A stretch of 64,000 nucleotides of DNA from Clostridium fermenticellae (lineage in GTDB: Bacteria; Bacillota; Clostridia; Clostridiales; Clostridiaceae), in the NCBI RefSeq assembly GCF_003600355.1, contig NZ_CP032416.1, forward strand, positions 2,004,183-2,068,182, read 5' to 3'. Below are positions 1 through 9,863 of the stretch, piece after piece. Position 1 is the first letter of the stretch. Each line of letters starts with the position of its first letter. A model generated the notes under the pieces. That model had not been told where the DNA came from. It made no database searches and saw only the letters and a program-made list of their open reading frames with translations. Both the position numbers and the translations under genes were made by a program.

Positions 1-619
1 TTTCTCTTACAGTATCATTTATAAATTTAGATCCCAGACTTCCGCCAATTACAAGAAGTACTGGCTTTTTGTCATTAAATCCACATATTCTTTTACCTAT
101 TATACTACTTCCATTTATAAGTTCTTCTCTTACAGGTGTACCTGTTAAAACAGCTTTATTATCTTTTATATACTTTTGAGATTCTGGAAAAGTAACACAA
201 ACCTTAGTACAATACGGAGCTGACAGCTTATTTGCAAGTCCTGGCGTAATATCAGATTCATGAGCAATAACCGGAATTTTATTAAAGTTTGCCCCAATCA
301 CAACAGGTACAGATACAAATCCTCCCTTAGAAAATACTATATTAGGTTTTTCTTTTTTCATGATAATTATTGATTGTACAACACCTTTTATGACTTTAAA
401 TGGATCCGTAAAATTTTTTATGTCAAAATATCTTCTGAGCTTTCCACTGGATATAATATGATATTTGATATGTTGTTTTTCAATTATCTTCCTCTCTATA
501 CCATCTTCAGTACCTATGTACTGAACTTCGTATCCCATTTTTTTTAATTTAGGGATTAACGCCAAATTTGGTGTCACATGTCCAGCTGATCCACCACCCG
601 TCATTATTATCTTTTTCAA
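1..619 (-). CDS. murG: MurG, UDP-GlcNAc:lipid I GlcNAc transferase (partial)
   Basis: Membrane-associated glycosyltransferase that adds GlcNAc to lipid I to make lipid II in peptidoglycan synthesis. The reverse strand reads from a TTG at 617-619 preceded by an AGGGGTG ribosome site. The N-terminus has the family glycine-rich loop [12 protein letters not shown], and later [11 protein letters not shown] and [10 protein letters not shown] segments match MurG. About 206 codons of some 355 are present; the C-terminal UDP-GlcNAc-binding half lies outside the window. The start choice is supported by the ribosome site and by the motif lying four residues in. Confidence 0.93.
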   Translation of the reverse strand, partial: MKKIIMTGGGSAGHVTPNLALIPKLKKMGYEVQYIGTEDGIERKIIEKQHIKYHIISSGKLRRYFDIKNFTDPFKVIKGVVQSIIIMKKEKPNIVFSKGGFVSVPVVIGANFNKIPVIAHESDITPGLANKLSAPYCTKVCVTFPESQKYIKDNKAVLTGTPVREELINGSSIIGKRICGFNDKKPVLLVIGGSLGSKFINDTVRE

Positions 620-779
620 TTACTGCACCCCTTTTAATAATTAATAGCACATAGTCTAATTTCTAATAGAACTATCGTATAAAATTTTAGTGAGCATTTA
701 TTAAATAAAATACCATTCTTCCTAAATATAATACTACTTTTTTTAAAATAAACAATACAAGATTCAATAGTAAAATAAT

Positions 780-810
780 TATAAAAAAAGAATACATGTG
801 CTGTATTCTT
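780..810 (-). terminator. Terminator after the histidine kinase
   Basis: An 8-bp stem (788-795 with 803-810), seven-base loop, followed on the minus strand by a run of six T. It starts two bases after the kinase stop codon. Confidence 0.75.
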
Positions 811-811
811 C

Positions 812-2884
812 TTAATTTACATCAGAGAATTCTATATTTATTCTGTCAGAAATATCCTCTGCTACAATAACACAATTATTATTTTTACCTGTTTGTAAAT
901 CCACTTTTTTAAATTTAACTATAAATTCCGTTCCTTTTCCATATTTACTCTTAACCTTGATCTTAGCTCCCATCAATTCAGCTAACTTTTTCACCAGTGC
1001 AAGTCCTATACCTGTACCTTCCGCTCTCCTTGATAAAGAACTATTGATCTGTGCAAATCTATCGAAAATATATTTTATTTTATCATCCTGTATTCCAATT
1101 CCATAATCTTTGACACTTAAACAGAAAAAATTTTCATCCACTTTCAACGACACAAGAACTTTTTTGCCTTCAGGTGTAAATTTTATTGCATTTGACAACA
1201 AATTCAAAAGTATTTTCTCGTACTTGTCCTTGTCTATTCTTACATTACATTCTTCTTCATTCGTATCAAATATCAATTGAATATTCTTACCAGATGCATA
1301 TTTATTTACAGCATCCACTATAGTTTCACTAAAATAAATAACATCAAAATTTGAATTGTTAAGAGTTAAATAACCAGCTTCCGACTTAGATATATCGAGA
1401 ATATTATTAGTAAGTTTTAACAATCTACTGCAATTTTGATTTATTCTAAAAAGTGTCTTTTCCATATTTGATGTTATTTCATTTTTATACACATCATAAG
1501 CCAATTGGATTGAAGAATATATTATAGTAAGAGGTGTTCTAAGTTCGTGAGATATTACCGTAAAAAACTCATCCTTCAATTTTGTTATCTTTTCAAGTTC
1601 AATATTATGATTAACTTCTTCAGTTATGTCAGAAGCATGTATATATACATTGATGCTTTTATCTTTATTCCTATATGGTACAAATTTTATCTTGTAATAT
1701 CTTTTGTTTCCATTTTTGTCCTTTACACTGTATGGGTTCACAGTATACTTTTTATAACTTCTAACCACTTCTTGAATAATTTCATATAAATTATAATTTA
1801 TATGTTTAGGATTCCTACTGTCAAAAATTGAAGGATCATTCAAACCGGATTGACACCTAATTATCTGCTCATACTTTTTATTTGTCAATTTATACCTCAT
1901 AACAGGATAGTCTATTACAGCTATTGGTACTTCAAGTGTATTAACTACATTTTTTACAAACTCAGCCTGTTTTTCAGAATTTATCTCATGAATTTTCTCT
2001 TCAGTAACATCTTTTATTGTAAGAATTGTATATGCTAATTCATCACTCTTAATTATAGGATTGCTGTTAAGTTCGATATATTTATCTTTTAAAGAATGTT
2101 TGTTCTTTAACTTAAAAACAGTGTTTTTCATAATTTTTTTGTTTTTAAGGCAATCTTTATATAGCTTTATAGCCTCATCCTGACTATCTTGCCCAGAATT
2201 CTCAAGACAAATATAATACTTCTCAAGCAAATTTTTTTTATTTATCAACTCTAAAACTGATAAATTTAAAATATTGGATACAGCCTTATTACATAAACTT
2301 ATTTTTTGGTTAAAATCAAAAACAACTATACCTTCTGATATATTATTTATAACATCTTTAAGATACATTAAATGTTCTTTTTCCTTATCTCTTAATATCT
2401 CTATAACATTACACTTAGCATTTAATTCTGTGGACAGCTCTAAAAATTTCTTTCTTTCATCCTCTGATTTTACATTCATGAAGTAGTCTTTTGTAACATC
2501 TACTCCCATCATTAAAGCACCTTCTAATTCATCATTTTGAATAAGAGGAAAACTTGATACTGATATATAATATTCTGTATCATGTATTTTAAATTTTATA
2601 ATAGAATTTTTAATTTCCTTACGACTGTTTAAGCATTTATAAAGGGGAAAATCCTTCACTGTAATTTTTCTTCCATACTGATCCATAATATTAAATTCTT
2701 CTATAAAATCGTTTCTATTTTTAATCTTCCCACAACTACTTTTATTAAGTATCTTTTTGACTCTTTCATTAACATATATTATGTTTCCAGATGGATCTGT
2801 AATACATACAAAATACGGAAGCACTTCTATCAAGTGCTTGCTCAACTCTCCCCATTCCATATTTTTATCCAAATAATCTTTCAT
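812..2884 (-). CDS. Cytosolic multi-PAS sensor histidine kinase
   Basis: Hybrid-free histidine kinase of 690 residues with no membrane segment, so it probably senses an internal signal. Three PAS-like blocks are visible: about residues 18-130 (ITDPSGNIIYVNE), 175-295 and 310-430. They are followed by a HisKA dimerisation helix with the phosphoacceptor SHELRTP near residue 446, then the HATPase with N box (NLLSNAIKFTPEG, about 565), G1 (DYGIGI, about 594) and G2 (GTGIGLAL, about 625). The start ATG has AGGAG eight bases upstream. No response regulator gene is adjacent, so the partner is unknown; an orphan kinase feeding Spo0A is one possibility in clostridia, which is inference only. Confidence 0.9.
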   Translation of the reverse strand: MKDYLDKNMEWGELSKHLIEVLPYFVCITDPSGNIIYVNERVKKILNKSSCGKIKNRNDFIEEFNIMDQYGRKITVKDFPLYKCLNSRKEIKNSIIKFKIHDTEYYISVSSFPLIQNDELEGALMMGVDVTKDYFMNVKSEDERKKFLELSTELNAKCNVIEILRDKEKEHLMYLKDVINNISEGIVVFDFNQKISLCNKAVSNILNLSVLELINKKNLLEKYYICLENSGQDSQDEAIKLYKDCLKNKKIMKNTVFKLKNKHSLKDKYIELNSNPIIKSDELAYTILTIKDVTEEKIHEINSEKQAEFVKNVVNTLEVPIAVIDYPVMRYKLTNKKYEQIIRCQSGLNDPSIFDSRNPKHINYNLYEIIQEVVRSYKKYTVNPYSVKDKNGNKRYYKIKFVPYRNKDKSINVYIHASDITEEVNHNIELEKITKLKDEFFTVISHELRTPLTIIYSSIQLAYDVYKNEITSNMEKTLFRINQNCSRLLKLTNNILDISKSEAGYLTLNNSNFDVIYFSETIVDAVNKYASGKNIQLIFDTNEEECNVRIDKDKYEKILLNLLSNAIKFTPEGKKVLVSLKVDENFFCLSVKDYGIGIQDDKIKYIFDRFAQINSSLSRRAEGTGIGLALVKKLAELMGAKIKVKSKYGKGTEFIVKFKKVDLQTGKNNNCVIVAEDISDRINIEFSDVN

Positions 2885-2956
2885 TTATACTTTCTCCTAT
2901 TCTTATTTAGTTAAAATATAAATAAACTCGTTAAACAAAACCGACAGACTTTGATA

Positions 2957-4720
2957 TCATAATGCTGATTTCCTCAATTCCTTTATCTGTAATTGAAGGT
3001 ATTCCTTTCCCATATATTCATTTATATTTACATAAAATACTATGTCGATTTTTATTGAAGATAGGTATTCATAAATTGACACATTATTCTGTTTAGTTCC
3101 AAATATTAATCTCTTTAATTCATCCAAGCCTTGAAACATAACTGCATTAAAATACAATCTTCCCTGTTTCAATGTAAATTTTAAGAACCTGCCATTCTTA
3201 TCTAAGAAGGCTACTTTTATTATACTAATTCCTTTTTCCGCAAATACTGGCTTGGGGTTTCCCTTTCCAAATGGCTCAAGATTTCTTATATTTTCTGCGA
3301 ATTTTAACGATATTTTTTTAAATGGTAAACTGCAGTCTATAATTATTTTAGGTATAATATCTTCATCTGTAAGACTGCAATTATCATTTAATCTTTTCAT
3401 AAGAGGTTTTATATTCGGCTCAGCTAGCGACAATCCAGCCGCCATTGGATGTCCTCCAAATTTTTCTAATAAATTTTTACATTTAAGTAATTCCTCAAAC
3501 ATATTGTAGCCTTCTATAGATCTGCCTGACCCCTTTATACTAGTTTTCCCCCGGGTAAGTATAATTGTGGGTAAATTGTATCTTTCTCTTATCCTTCCAG
3601 CTACTATTCCGGCAATACTCTCATGAAGTTCTGGTATATAAATCACAAGTACTTTATTATCTTGAATTGAGAATTTTTCTATATAGTTCACTGCCTCTTC
3701 TACTCCATGATTTGTCATTTCCTGTCTTTTTTTATTTAAAGTATATAACTTAAGTGCTAACTTTTCCGCTTCACTCTGATCATTCGTAAAAAGTAACCTT
3801 AAAGAAATAGATGCATCTTCTAATCTTCCAGCAGCGTTAAAGCATGGCCCTATTATAAATCCTATTATATACGAATTCATAACTTTATCGCTAACTCCAG
3901 TAATCTTCTTTAATGCCTTTAATCCTAAGTTATTAGTCGTATTAAGCAAATTTAATCCATATTTTACAATAAATCTATTTTCATCGACTAAATCCACCAC
4001 ATCACAAATAGTAGCAATTGCGACATATTCAATAAATTTATTTGCTTCAATTTTATTTTTTGTTATGCGATCATAAAGCAATTGTACAAATTTAAAAACT
4101 ATTCCAGCACCACATAAAGATTTAAAAGGATACTCACAATTTAATTGTTTTGGATTTACAACTGCATCAGCATTTGGCACAATATATTTTCTATTTTGAT
4201 ATTCATCCTCTATAAATGGTATATCATGGTGATCTGTTACAATCACTATCATTCCAAGTTTCTTAGCATATTTTATCTGCTCACTTGCGGCAATGCCATT
4301 ATCACATGTCATTATAACATCATATCCATCTTTATATGCTCTATCAACCATACTTATATTTATACCATATCCATCAGTTATTCTATCTGGTATATAATAA
4401 TTAACATTTGCTTTAAATTCTTTTAATGCACTGCACAAGACAAATGCACTCATTATTCCATCCACATCATAATCACCAATTATAAGTATTTTTAATTTTT
4501 TATTTATACTATCAATTATTATATCAACAGCTCTATCAATATCTTTCATTTTAATGGGGTCATGCAGATTTTCAAATGATGGTTTTAAAAAACACTTCAT
4601 ACCTTTTAAAGTATAAATTTCTCTGTTTAATAATGTTTTTACTATTATTTCATCTTCTCCTATTAAATTGCAAATTTTATCCATGTCGCATTTTTTATTT
4701 TTTATCATCCACCTACTCAT
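2957..4720 (-). CDS. recJ: RecJ-type single-strand DNA exonuclease
   Basis: 5'-3' single-strand DNA exonuclease of the DHH phosphoesterase family, used in recombination and repair. Residues seen: DYDVDG near 85, TDHHDIP near 162, a GPCFNAAGRLEDA block and the DHHA1 motif GGHPMAAG near 424; these are the metal-binding and substrate residues of the family. I chose the ATG at 4718-4720 because GAAAGAGGAA lies just before it; a TTG 15 bases further upstream overlaps that site. Length (587 aa) is close to RecJ core proteins and shorter than the roughly 780-residue Bacillus form, so the C-terminal extension is absent. Confidence 0.9.
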   Translation of the reverse strand: MSRWMIKNKKCDMDKICNLIGEDEIIVKTLLNREIYTLKGMKCFLKPSFENLHDPIKMKDIDRAVDIIIDSINKKLKILIIGDYDVDGIMSAFVLCSALKEFKANVNYYIPDRITDGYGINISMVDRAYKDGYDVIMTCDNGIAASEQIKYAKKLGMIVIVTDHHDIPFIEDEYQNRKYIVPNADAVVNPKQLNCEYPFKSLCGAGIVFKFVQLLYDRITKNKIEANKFIEYVAIATICDVVDLVDENRFIVKYGLNLLNTTNNLGLKALKKITGVSDKVMNSYIIGFIIGPCFNAAGRLEDASISLRLLFTNDQSEAEKLALKLYTLNKKRQEMTNHGVEEAVNYIEKFSIQDNKVLVIYIPELHESIAGIVAGRIRERYNLPTIILTRGKTSIKGSGRSIEGYNMFEELLKCKNLLEKFGGHPMAAGLSLAEPNIKPLMKRLNDNCSLTDEDIIPKIIIDCSLPFKKISLKFAENIRNLEPFGKGNPKPVFAEKGISIIKVAFLDKNGRFLKFTLKQGRLYFNAVMFQGLDELKRLIFGTKQNNVSIYEYLSSIKIDIVFYVNINEYMGKEYLQLQIKELRKSAL

Positions 4721-4860
4721 AATTTCCTCTTTCAATCTATGAATAATTTACTATGGACTTTAAATTAATTCAATAATAAATTAAACAATTATTATATTAA
4801 ATAGATACATTATAATCCAAAATTGATATACTTTCTACATAATAAATATTATTTTACAAT

Positions 4861-4900
4861 AAATAATATAGGGTTTACAAGTCTACGCCTAAAACCCTAT
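4861..4900 (-). terminator. Hairpin terminator after the M16 peptidase
   Basis: A 9-bp perfect inverted repeat (4868-4876 with 4892-4900) with AT-rich flanks on both sides, placed just downstream of the peptidase stop at 4908. The stem sequence ATAGGGTTT recurs in terminators near 23.9 kb and 55.5 kb. Confidence 0.6.
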
Positions 4901-4907
4901 GTATTTT

Positions 4908-6125
4908 TCATTTAATTATTTGTATAAATGGATTATCTAAAATTTTATTTATTGTATCTATGATACCTTTAGATGATATCTTATTAAGATCCTTAACCTC
5001 ATCATATACAAACTCAGCAGAGTTATACATCAACTCTGCGCATGTCAAATCCTTACAAAGTTGTATTGCCCTTTCAAGTCTTAACTGTTTTTTTATCTTT
5101 ATTCTATTATTCAGATAATTTATTTTATCTACATTAAAAAATGAATAATCATTTCTCACTTGATCTATTTTTAAGTTTGTTAAATTTAAAACCTTTTCTA
5201 CATTTTCTTTTGAGGTTCCCATAGTTATAGTAAAAAATTTAACACCTCTGTCATAATTAATTCTACTTGTAACATCATATGCAAGCCCATAGTTTGTCCT
5301 TATTTCATCAAATAATATACTGCTCAATCCATCTCCAAAAGCAGTATTAAATAACATTAAATTTTTAAATTCTTCTATATTAAGTTTATCTATTGAAAAT
5401 ATATACTGTATCTTAGCACCTTCTAGCAGTGCCATTTTTTCGACAATAATATTCGATGTATTTTTCTCACAGATATCCATATCCAATCCACTAAAATTCT
5501 TCTTCCAATTTCCCATGTATTTATCAACTATACAAAATATCTCTTCAAGTTTCAAAGAGGAGCAAACACTTATAACACAATTATGTGGACTGTAATATTC
5601 ATCATAAAAGTCTTTTATTTCATCTAAGGATATTGAACTTACACTATTTTTACTCCCAATTATTGGAAATTTAATTCTCTTTTTTGAAAAAGCATTATAT
5701 AAAGCTTTGTCCTCACAATATTGATAAGTATTTTCCCTCCATTCTTTTAATTCTTGCAATATAACATTCATTTCCTCATAAAATCCCTTACGTGGAAAAA
5801 CGGGATTCATAAGCATATCTGAATACACTTCAAATGCATTCTCAAAATTACTTGATAGTGATGTACCGTAATATACAGCATAAGAAAAATTAGTCATTGC
5901 ATTTTCAAATCCAAATATGCTGTCACACAATCTATTTATTTCTTTTTCATTCCTTTTTTTACTACCTTTTGATATCATATGTTCCACTGCATGTGCCGTT
6001 CCAAGACTAAATCTTTTATTTTCTTCTAAAGCTCCTGCATTAAATCCTATACAAAAAGAGGTCAATTCACCTGGCCTGTGCGTATATATTAAAATTATTC
6101 TATTATTCAAAACAATTTTCTCCAA
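4908..6125 (-). CDS. M16 family zinc peptidase
   Basis: Insulinase/pitrilysin-type metallopeptidase. The inverted zinc motif HxxEH is present as HAVEH near residue 47, with a downstream glutamate in the expected helical region, and the substrate-pocket arginine/tyrosine region near RTNYGLAYDV is family-like. At about 405 aa it is the single-unit (two M16 domains) bacterial form, similar to processing-peptidase-like proteins encoded near pnp in Firmicutes. The TTG at 6123-6125 is preferred because AGAGGTG sits six bases upstream; a TTG 33 bases further up has no ribosome site. No signal peptide is seen, so it is probably cytosolic. Confidence 0.85.
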   Translation of the reverse strand: MEKIVLNNRIILIYTHRPGELTSFCIGFNAGALEENKRFSLGTAHAVEHMISKGSKKRNEKEINRLCDSIFGFENAMTNFSYAVYYGTSLSSNFENAFEVYSDMLMNPVFPRKGFYEEMNVILQELKEWRENTYQYCEDKALYNAFSKKRIKFPIIGSKNSVSSISLDEIKDFYDEYYSPHNCVISVCSSLKLEEIFCIVDKYMGNWKKNFSGLDMDICEKNTSNIIVEKMALLEGAKIQYIFSIDKLNIEEFKNLMLFNTAFGDGLSSILFDEIRTNYGLAYDVTSRINYDRGVKFFTITMGTSKENVEKVLNLTNLKIDQVRNDYSFFNVDKINYLNNRIKIKKQLRLERAIQLCKDLTCAELMYNSAEFVYDEVKDLNKISSKGIIDTINKILDNPFIQIIK

Positions 6126-6165
6126 AATTACACCTCTATCCTTATATCTAATATTCAATTATACA

Positions 6166-6194
6166 CTAAAAAGAGAGGATATTCCTCCCTCTCT
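6166..6194 (-). terminator. Terminator of the potassium transporter gene
   Basis: AGAGAGG (6172-6178) pairs with CCTCTCT (6188-6194), followed on the minus strand by a T run. The stem overlaps the stop codon of the upstream transporter gene. Confidence 0.6.
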
Positions 6195-8037
6195 ATTTAT
6201 CTATTATATAAGGTATTGTAACTAAAGCTATATTTCTTCTTCTAATGAGCATAGTTTTAATAAATAATGCTGTTTGGTTATGAAGTATATTTCCCCACCA
6301 TTTCTTAACTACAAACTGTGGTATCACCACAGTTATTGTATCATTTATTCCCGCAGAATACTCTTCTGATTCTATAAACTTTACTAGTGGTTCAAGTATA
6401 CTTCTATAAGGTGATTTCTTTACAACTATAGGTACCCCAAGATTGTACTGATCCCACTTTTTTAAAAGTCTGTTAGTTACATCATCATCTACTGAAACAT
6501 GAAATACTATTATATTATCAGATATGGTTCTAGCATAATTGAATGCCTTTAAAAATGATTTATTCAAAGTATCTATTGGTACAATTACATATCTCTTCTG
6601 CATGGATATGTCTATATTTTTTGGTCTTTGATCTACACTAAGCTTTAACTCACACGCTACCTCCATATAATGATGCTTTATCTTTAACATCAAAATAACT
6701 ATCATAGGTATAAGTAAAAAAATCATCCATGCTCCAAGCATAAATTTTGTTACACCAAGTAATATTACTGTAAAAAAGGTTACTATTACACCAAAACCAT
6801 TTATAAGCGCTTTATGCCTCCACCCAATAGTTCTTTCCCTAACCCATTTTACAAACATTCCTGACTGTGACAATGTAAATGATATAAAAACGCCAACTGC
6901 ATACATGGAAAGAAGTATATGATCATCTCCTTTGGAAATCAGTACCAATAAAGATGAGAGCATAGCTAGAACTATTATACCATTTGAAAAACTAAGCCTT
7001 TTACCCCTTTTTGAAAACTGCCTTGGGACGAAGCCATCTTTTGCCATAAGAGCCAATAACAAAGGCAGTCCTGTAAAAGCAGTATTAGCTGCCATAATTA
7101 ATATCACTGCAGTTGTAGTCTGAATAACATAAAACATCAGGCTCTTATGGCCAAAAACTTGTGCGGCAATTTGAGCAACAACTGTTACATCTGCATTGGG
7201 AACCGTATGATATATAGTTGCCAGATATGCTATTCCTCCAAACATTATAAATATAATAAGTGCCAGTAATTCAAGAACTACCTTAGCATTCTTTTGAGAT
7301 GGCTTCCTAAAACTTGGAATTCCATTGCTTACAGCCTCTACTCCTGTTAAAGCTGTACATCCTGATGCAAATGCCCGTAAAAACAAAAATAAACCTATAC
7401 TACCAGTAGCTTTTGGAACCGCATAAATTGGCTCAGGAATGTGAACACCTAAGTGTGCCTTAGTAATACCAGTTATCATCATAATAACCACAGAAATTAC
7501 AAATAGATACGTTGGAACTCCGAAGATTTTGGATGATTCACTTACTCCTCTCAAATTTCCAATCGTTATAAAAACTATAAGAAATATACTTATAGCAACC
7601 TTATAAGATAAAAGCCAAGGAATTGCTGATGTTATAGCAGCTGTCCCGGCACAACTACTAACAGCAACCGTAAGTATATAGTCTATTGAAAGCGCAGAAC
7701 CAGCTATAAGTCCAGATATTGTCCCTAAATTATCCCTGGCAACTACATAGGCACCTCCACCATTCGGATAACTATCTATAGTCTGTCTATAAGAAAACAC
7801 CAAAAGAAATAATAATGCTACTATACACATCGATGCATAGAACATATACTTATATGCCATTACACCTAAAACTGGTATAAGTACAATCAATATTTCTTCT
7901 CCAGCGTAAGCAACCGATGATATAGCATCACTAGACATAATTGGAAGACCCCAGAACACATTAAATTTCTGATTTTTTAATTGTTCCGTCTTTAAACTTT
8001 CTCCAATAATTAATTTTTCTAATTTAATCTTCATCAT
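6193..8037 (-). CDS. kimA: KimA-type potassium/APC-family transporter
   Basis: Inner-membrane APC-superfamily transporter (614 aa, about 12 predicted membrane segments) with a cytosolic domain after about residue 470. I recognise it as a homologue of Bacillus subtilis KimA (YdaO), a high-affinity potassium importer inhibited by c-di-AMP. Shared blocks include MSSDAISSVAYAGEE, SYPNGGGAYVVARDNLG, DYILTVAVSSCAGT, ALTGVEAVSNGIP and the C-terminal LHNQTALF. In B. subtilis the gene sits behind a c-di-AMP riboswitch; I see no such element in the 274 bases upstream here. Start: ATGATG follows AGAGGTG; the second ATG (8034) has slightly better spacing. Substrate could be an amino acid instead, as for many APC members. 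Confidence 0.82.
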   Translation of the reverse strand: MMKIKLEKLIIGESLKTEQLKNQKFNVFWGLPIMSSDAISSVAYAGEEILIVLIPVLGVMAYKYMFYASMCIVALLFLLVFSYRQTIDSYPNGGGAYVVARDNLGTISGLIAGSALSIDYILTVAVSSCAGTAAITSAIPWLLSYKVAISIFLIVFITIGNLRGVSESSKIFGVPTYLFVISVVIMMITGITKAHLGVHIPEPIYAVPKATGSIGLFLFLRAFASGCTALTGVEAVSNGIPSFRKPSQKNAKVVLELLALIIFIMFGGIAYLATIYHTVPNADVTVVAQIAAQVFGHKSLMFYVIQTTTAVILIMAANTAFTGLPLLLALMAKDGFVPRQFSKRGKRLSFSNGIIVLAMLSSLLVLISKGDDHILLSMYAVGVFISFTLSQSGMFVKWVRERTIGWRHKALINGFGVIVTFFTVILLGVTKFMLGAWMIFLLIPMIVILMLKIKHHYMEVACELKLSVDQRPKNIDISMQKRYVIVPIDTLNKSFLKAFNYARTISDNIIVFHVSVDDDVTNRLLKKWDQYNLGVPIVVKKSPYRSILEPLVKFIESEEYSAGINDTITVVIPQFVVKKWWGNILHNQTALFIKTMLIRRRNIALVTIPYIIDK

Positions 8038-8311
8038 TCACACCTCTAAAGATAATAATAAATTTTATCTTTAATTGTGAATGATTATATATCATTAGAC
8101 TTTTTTAACATAACCCATTTAAATCTATTTGTCAGTTGTTTCTTATTTAAAAGTTTATCTTAATAATAATTATCCGCTATTATATTCCTTTTATTCAACT
8201 TTTCTAATCATAGCTTTAAAATAGATATATTCTGAATCTTTTATTTATTTTATAGTTAAAAGTTAGTCTATACCTCTGGAGATACTGCCAAATATAATCA
8301 TGTAAAAATTT

Positions 8312-8881
8312 TTAAATAATATCTTCAACAAAATCTATTAACATATCCTTTTTCACAGAATCAGAGACACCTTTCCCTTCCAAATTTTCTAATACTTTAA
8401 GTGAAAAATATGCTGCCGTAGCAGGTCCTCTGCTAGTTATTATATTTCCATCCTGTACTACTAATTCATTTTCTATATAAGTTCGAGCATTAAGCTTTTC
8501 CTTAAAACCCGGGTACGAAGTAGCTTTCATATTACCCAATATTCCAGCTTTTTCAAACACTATTGGTCCGGCACATATTGCACCTAAAATCTTATTCTCA
8601 TTATTAAATTTCTTTATGAGATTTATAACTCTGTCATTATTCTTTAAATTTTCAGCTCCAGGCATACCTCCAGGTACTATGAGTGCATCATATTCACTTT
8701 CATCTATATCACATAATGACATATCACTTTTTACAATCACATCATGTGCCCCACTTATACACTTATTATCATCTGCGGAACAAATAACTGATCTAACTCC
8801 TCCTCTCCTTAGTACATCAACTACTGTCAATGCTTCAATTTCCTCAAATCCATCTGCAAATAATACCAATGCTTTTTTCAA
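8312..8881 (-). CDS. DJ-1/PfpI family protein
   Basis: Class I glutamine-amidotransferase-fold protein of the DJ-1/ThiJ/PfpI group, about 190 aa. The opening ADGFEEIEALTVVDVLRRGG supplies the conserved acidic residue, and the nucleophile elbow reads GAICAGP, with the reactive cysteine near residue 100. Family members act as deglycases, peptidases or redox-sensitive chaperones, and the sequence does not settle which. TTG at 8879-8881 is chosen as start: AGGAG lies nine bases before it, while an upstream GTG is only one base from that site. Monocistronic. Confidence 0.88.
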   Translation of the reverse strand: MKKALVLFADGFEEIEALTVVDVLRRGGVRSVICSADDNKCISGAHDVIVKSDMSLCDIDESEYDALIVPGGMPGAENLKNNDRVINLIKKFNNENKILGAICAGPIVFEKAGILGNMKATSYPGFKEKLNARTYIENELVVQDGNIITSRGPATAAYFSLKVLENLEGKGVSDSVKKDMLIDFVEDII

Positions 8882-8938
8882 TCTAATCACACTCCTATCA
8901 CTATTTTATATATTTAATATACCACTACTCATAAATTA

Positions 8939-8977
8939 CATATATTGCGTATTAAGCATTGATCATAGATATATGGT
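8939..8977. repeat. Left arm of 39-bp perfect inverted repeat
   Basis: These 39 bases are the exact reverse complement of 10111-10149. Together they bound a 1.2-kb block without any credible coding frame. The right copy ends four bases before the stop codon of the DMT transporter gene. Confidence 0.9.
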
Positions 8978-9097
8978 GCTATAAGTCCAGTTTGTCCTTA
9001 TAAGTTATATACTTAAATCAATAAATGCTTGATATACTAATAAAAGTATATAAATAATTATATAACTTATGTAAACTTGATAAATATGATTTCTTCT

Positions 9098-9130
9098 TTA
9101 AGGGTTTATGGCGATAGCCATATTGATTTA
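9098..9130. repeat. Left arm of inner 33-bp perfect inverted repeat
   Basis: Perfect reverse complement of 9477-9509. Outside this core the two arms continue to match imperfectly for roughly another 85 bases (9010-9097 with 9510-9600), so the intervening 346 bases sit in the loop of a very long potential hairpin. Confidence 0.9.
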
Positions 9131-9179
9131 TACTATAATTGCAGTTTTAGACATCCGTTAAGATAACTAAAATTTTAGA

Positions 9180-9380
9180 TAAAGGAAGGCTGTAAGCCTT
9201 CAAACCCGTTAGGGTGTTCTGTTTTTCTTATGAAGGGTAGGTTATTTTAATTTTAAATATATTTAATCTTTTACCGGGAAAGATTTCGTTATTTATTATA
9301 ACTTCTGTAGTTTTGAAATATCCCTCCGGGATTAATGCTGTGTATACAGGGACTACGTCCGTAAAACCTTTATAAAGAGA
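9180..9380 (+). ncRNA. Candidate structured non-coding RNA
   Basis: No open frame of note, but several small hairpins occur in series on this strand: GAAGGCT/AGCCTTC (9184-9200), ACCC/GGGT (9204-9215), GTTAT/ATAAC enclosed by a GGGA..ATTTC/GAAAT..TCCC stem (9276-9324), CTGT/ACAG (9337-9348), GGAC/GTCC (9350-9360), and a possible closing helix AGGTT (about 9238) with AACCT (about 9366). The dense helix packing in AT-rich DNA resembles a large riboregulator; the clostridial raiA-motif RNA is one class worth testing. I do not recognise a specific family, and the strand is chosen from the hairpin layout only. Confidence 0.4.
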
Positions 9381-9476
9381 ATACAATCATGGGAATTATA
9401 ATGTAAGTTGCGAATACTATACAAGAAAATGAGTGAGATTATATATGATTTAGGTTTAAATGGAGTAAAGGACTTT

Positions 9477-9509
9477 TAAATCAATATGGCTATCGCCATA
9501 AACCCTTAA
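9477..9509. repeat. Right arm of inner 33-bp perfect inverted repeat
   Basis: Exact reverse complement of 9098-9130. A degenerate third relative of this arm is seen around 9786-9830. Confidence 0.9.
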
Positions 9510-9863
9510 AGGCGAAATTATATTCAGAAAGTTTATCAAATTTACATAAAGTTATAAAATCACTTATATACTTTTATTGGTATGTTAAGTATTTGATGTA
9601 AACATAAGTAGAATTCTTACGTAGTAGGATACTGTAAGGCCGAAGACACATCTAAAACTTTTCTATAAATTTTGACAAAGTGCTGTGGAAAACCTTAAAG
9701 TCCCGGATATCATTTAAAATATGATCTTATTCAGATTTTTTTAATTACTTCAATATATGTTTAAAATTGTAATTATAGTATAAATTACAAAGGCTAATCG
9801 CCCTAGAACCCTTGAAGGTGATATTTCACTTATTAAGCATATAACCTGGTTTAAATATATAGC
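9510..9863. other. Gene-free stretch with degenerate repeat copies
   Basis: No coding frame. It holds the outer part of the inner repeat arm (9510-9600), a partial copy (about 9644-9700) of the palindromic element found at 9864-10111, and a degraded copy of the 33-bp repeat arm (about 9786-9830). It looks like accumulated fragments of small non-coding elements. Confidence 0.6.

Noticed and set aside
8038-8311. Possible c-di-AMP riboswitch upstream of the kimA-like gene, as in Bacillus
   Set aside because: None of the conserved GGGGTGA or CCGTCAGCTAA segments is present on the minus strand.
9131-9476. Group I or group II intron
   Set aside because: No recognisable catalytic core (group I P/Q/R/S elements or group II domain V) and no maturase frame.
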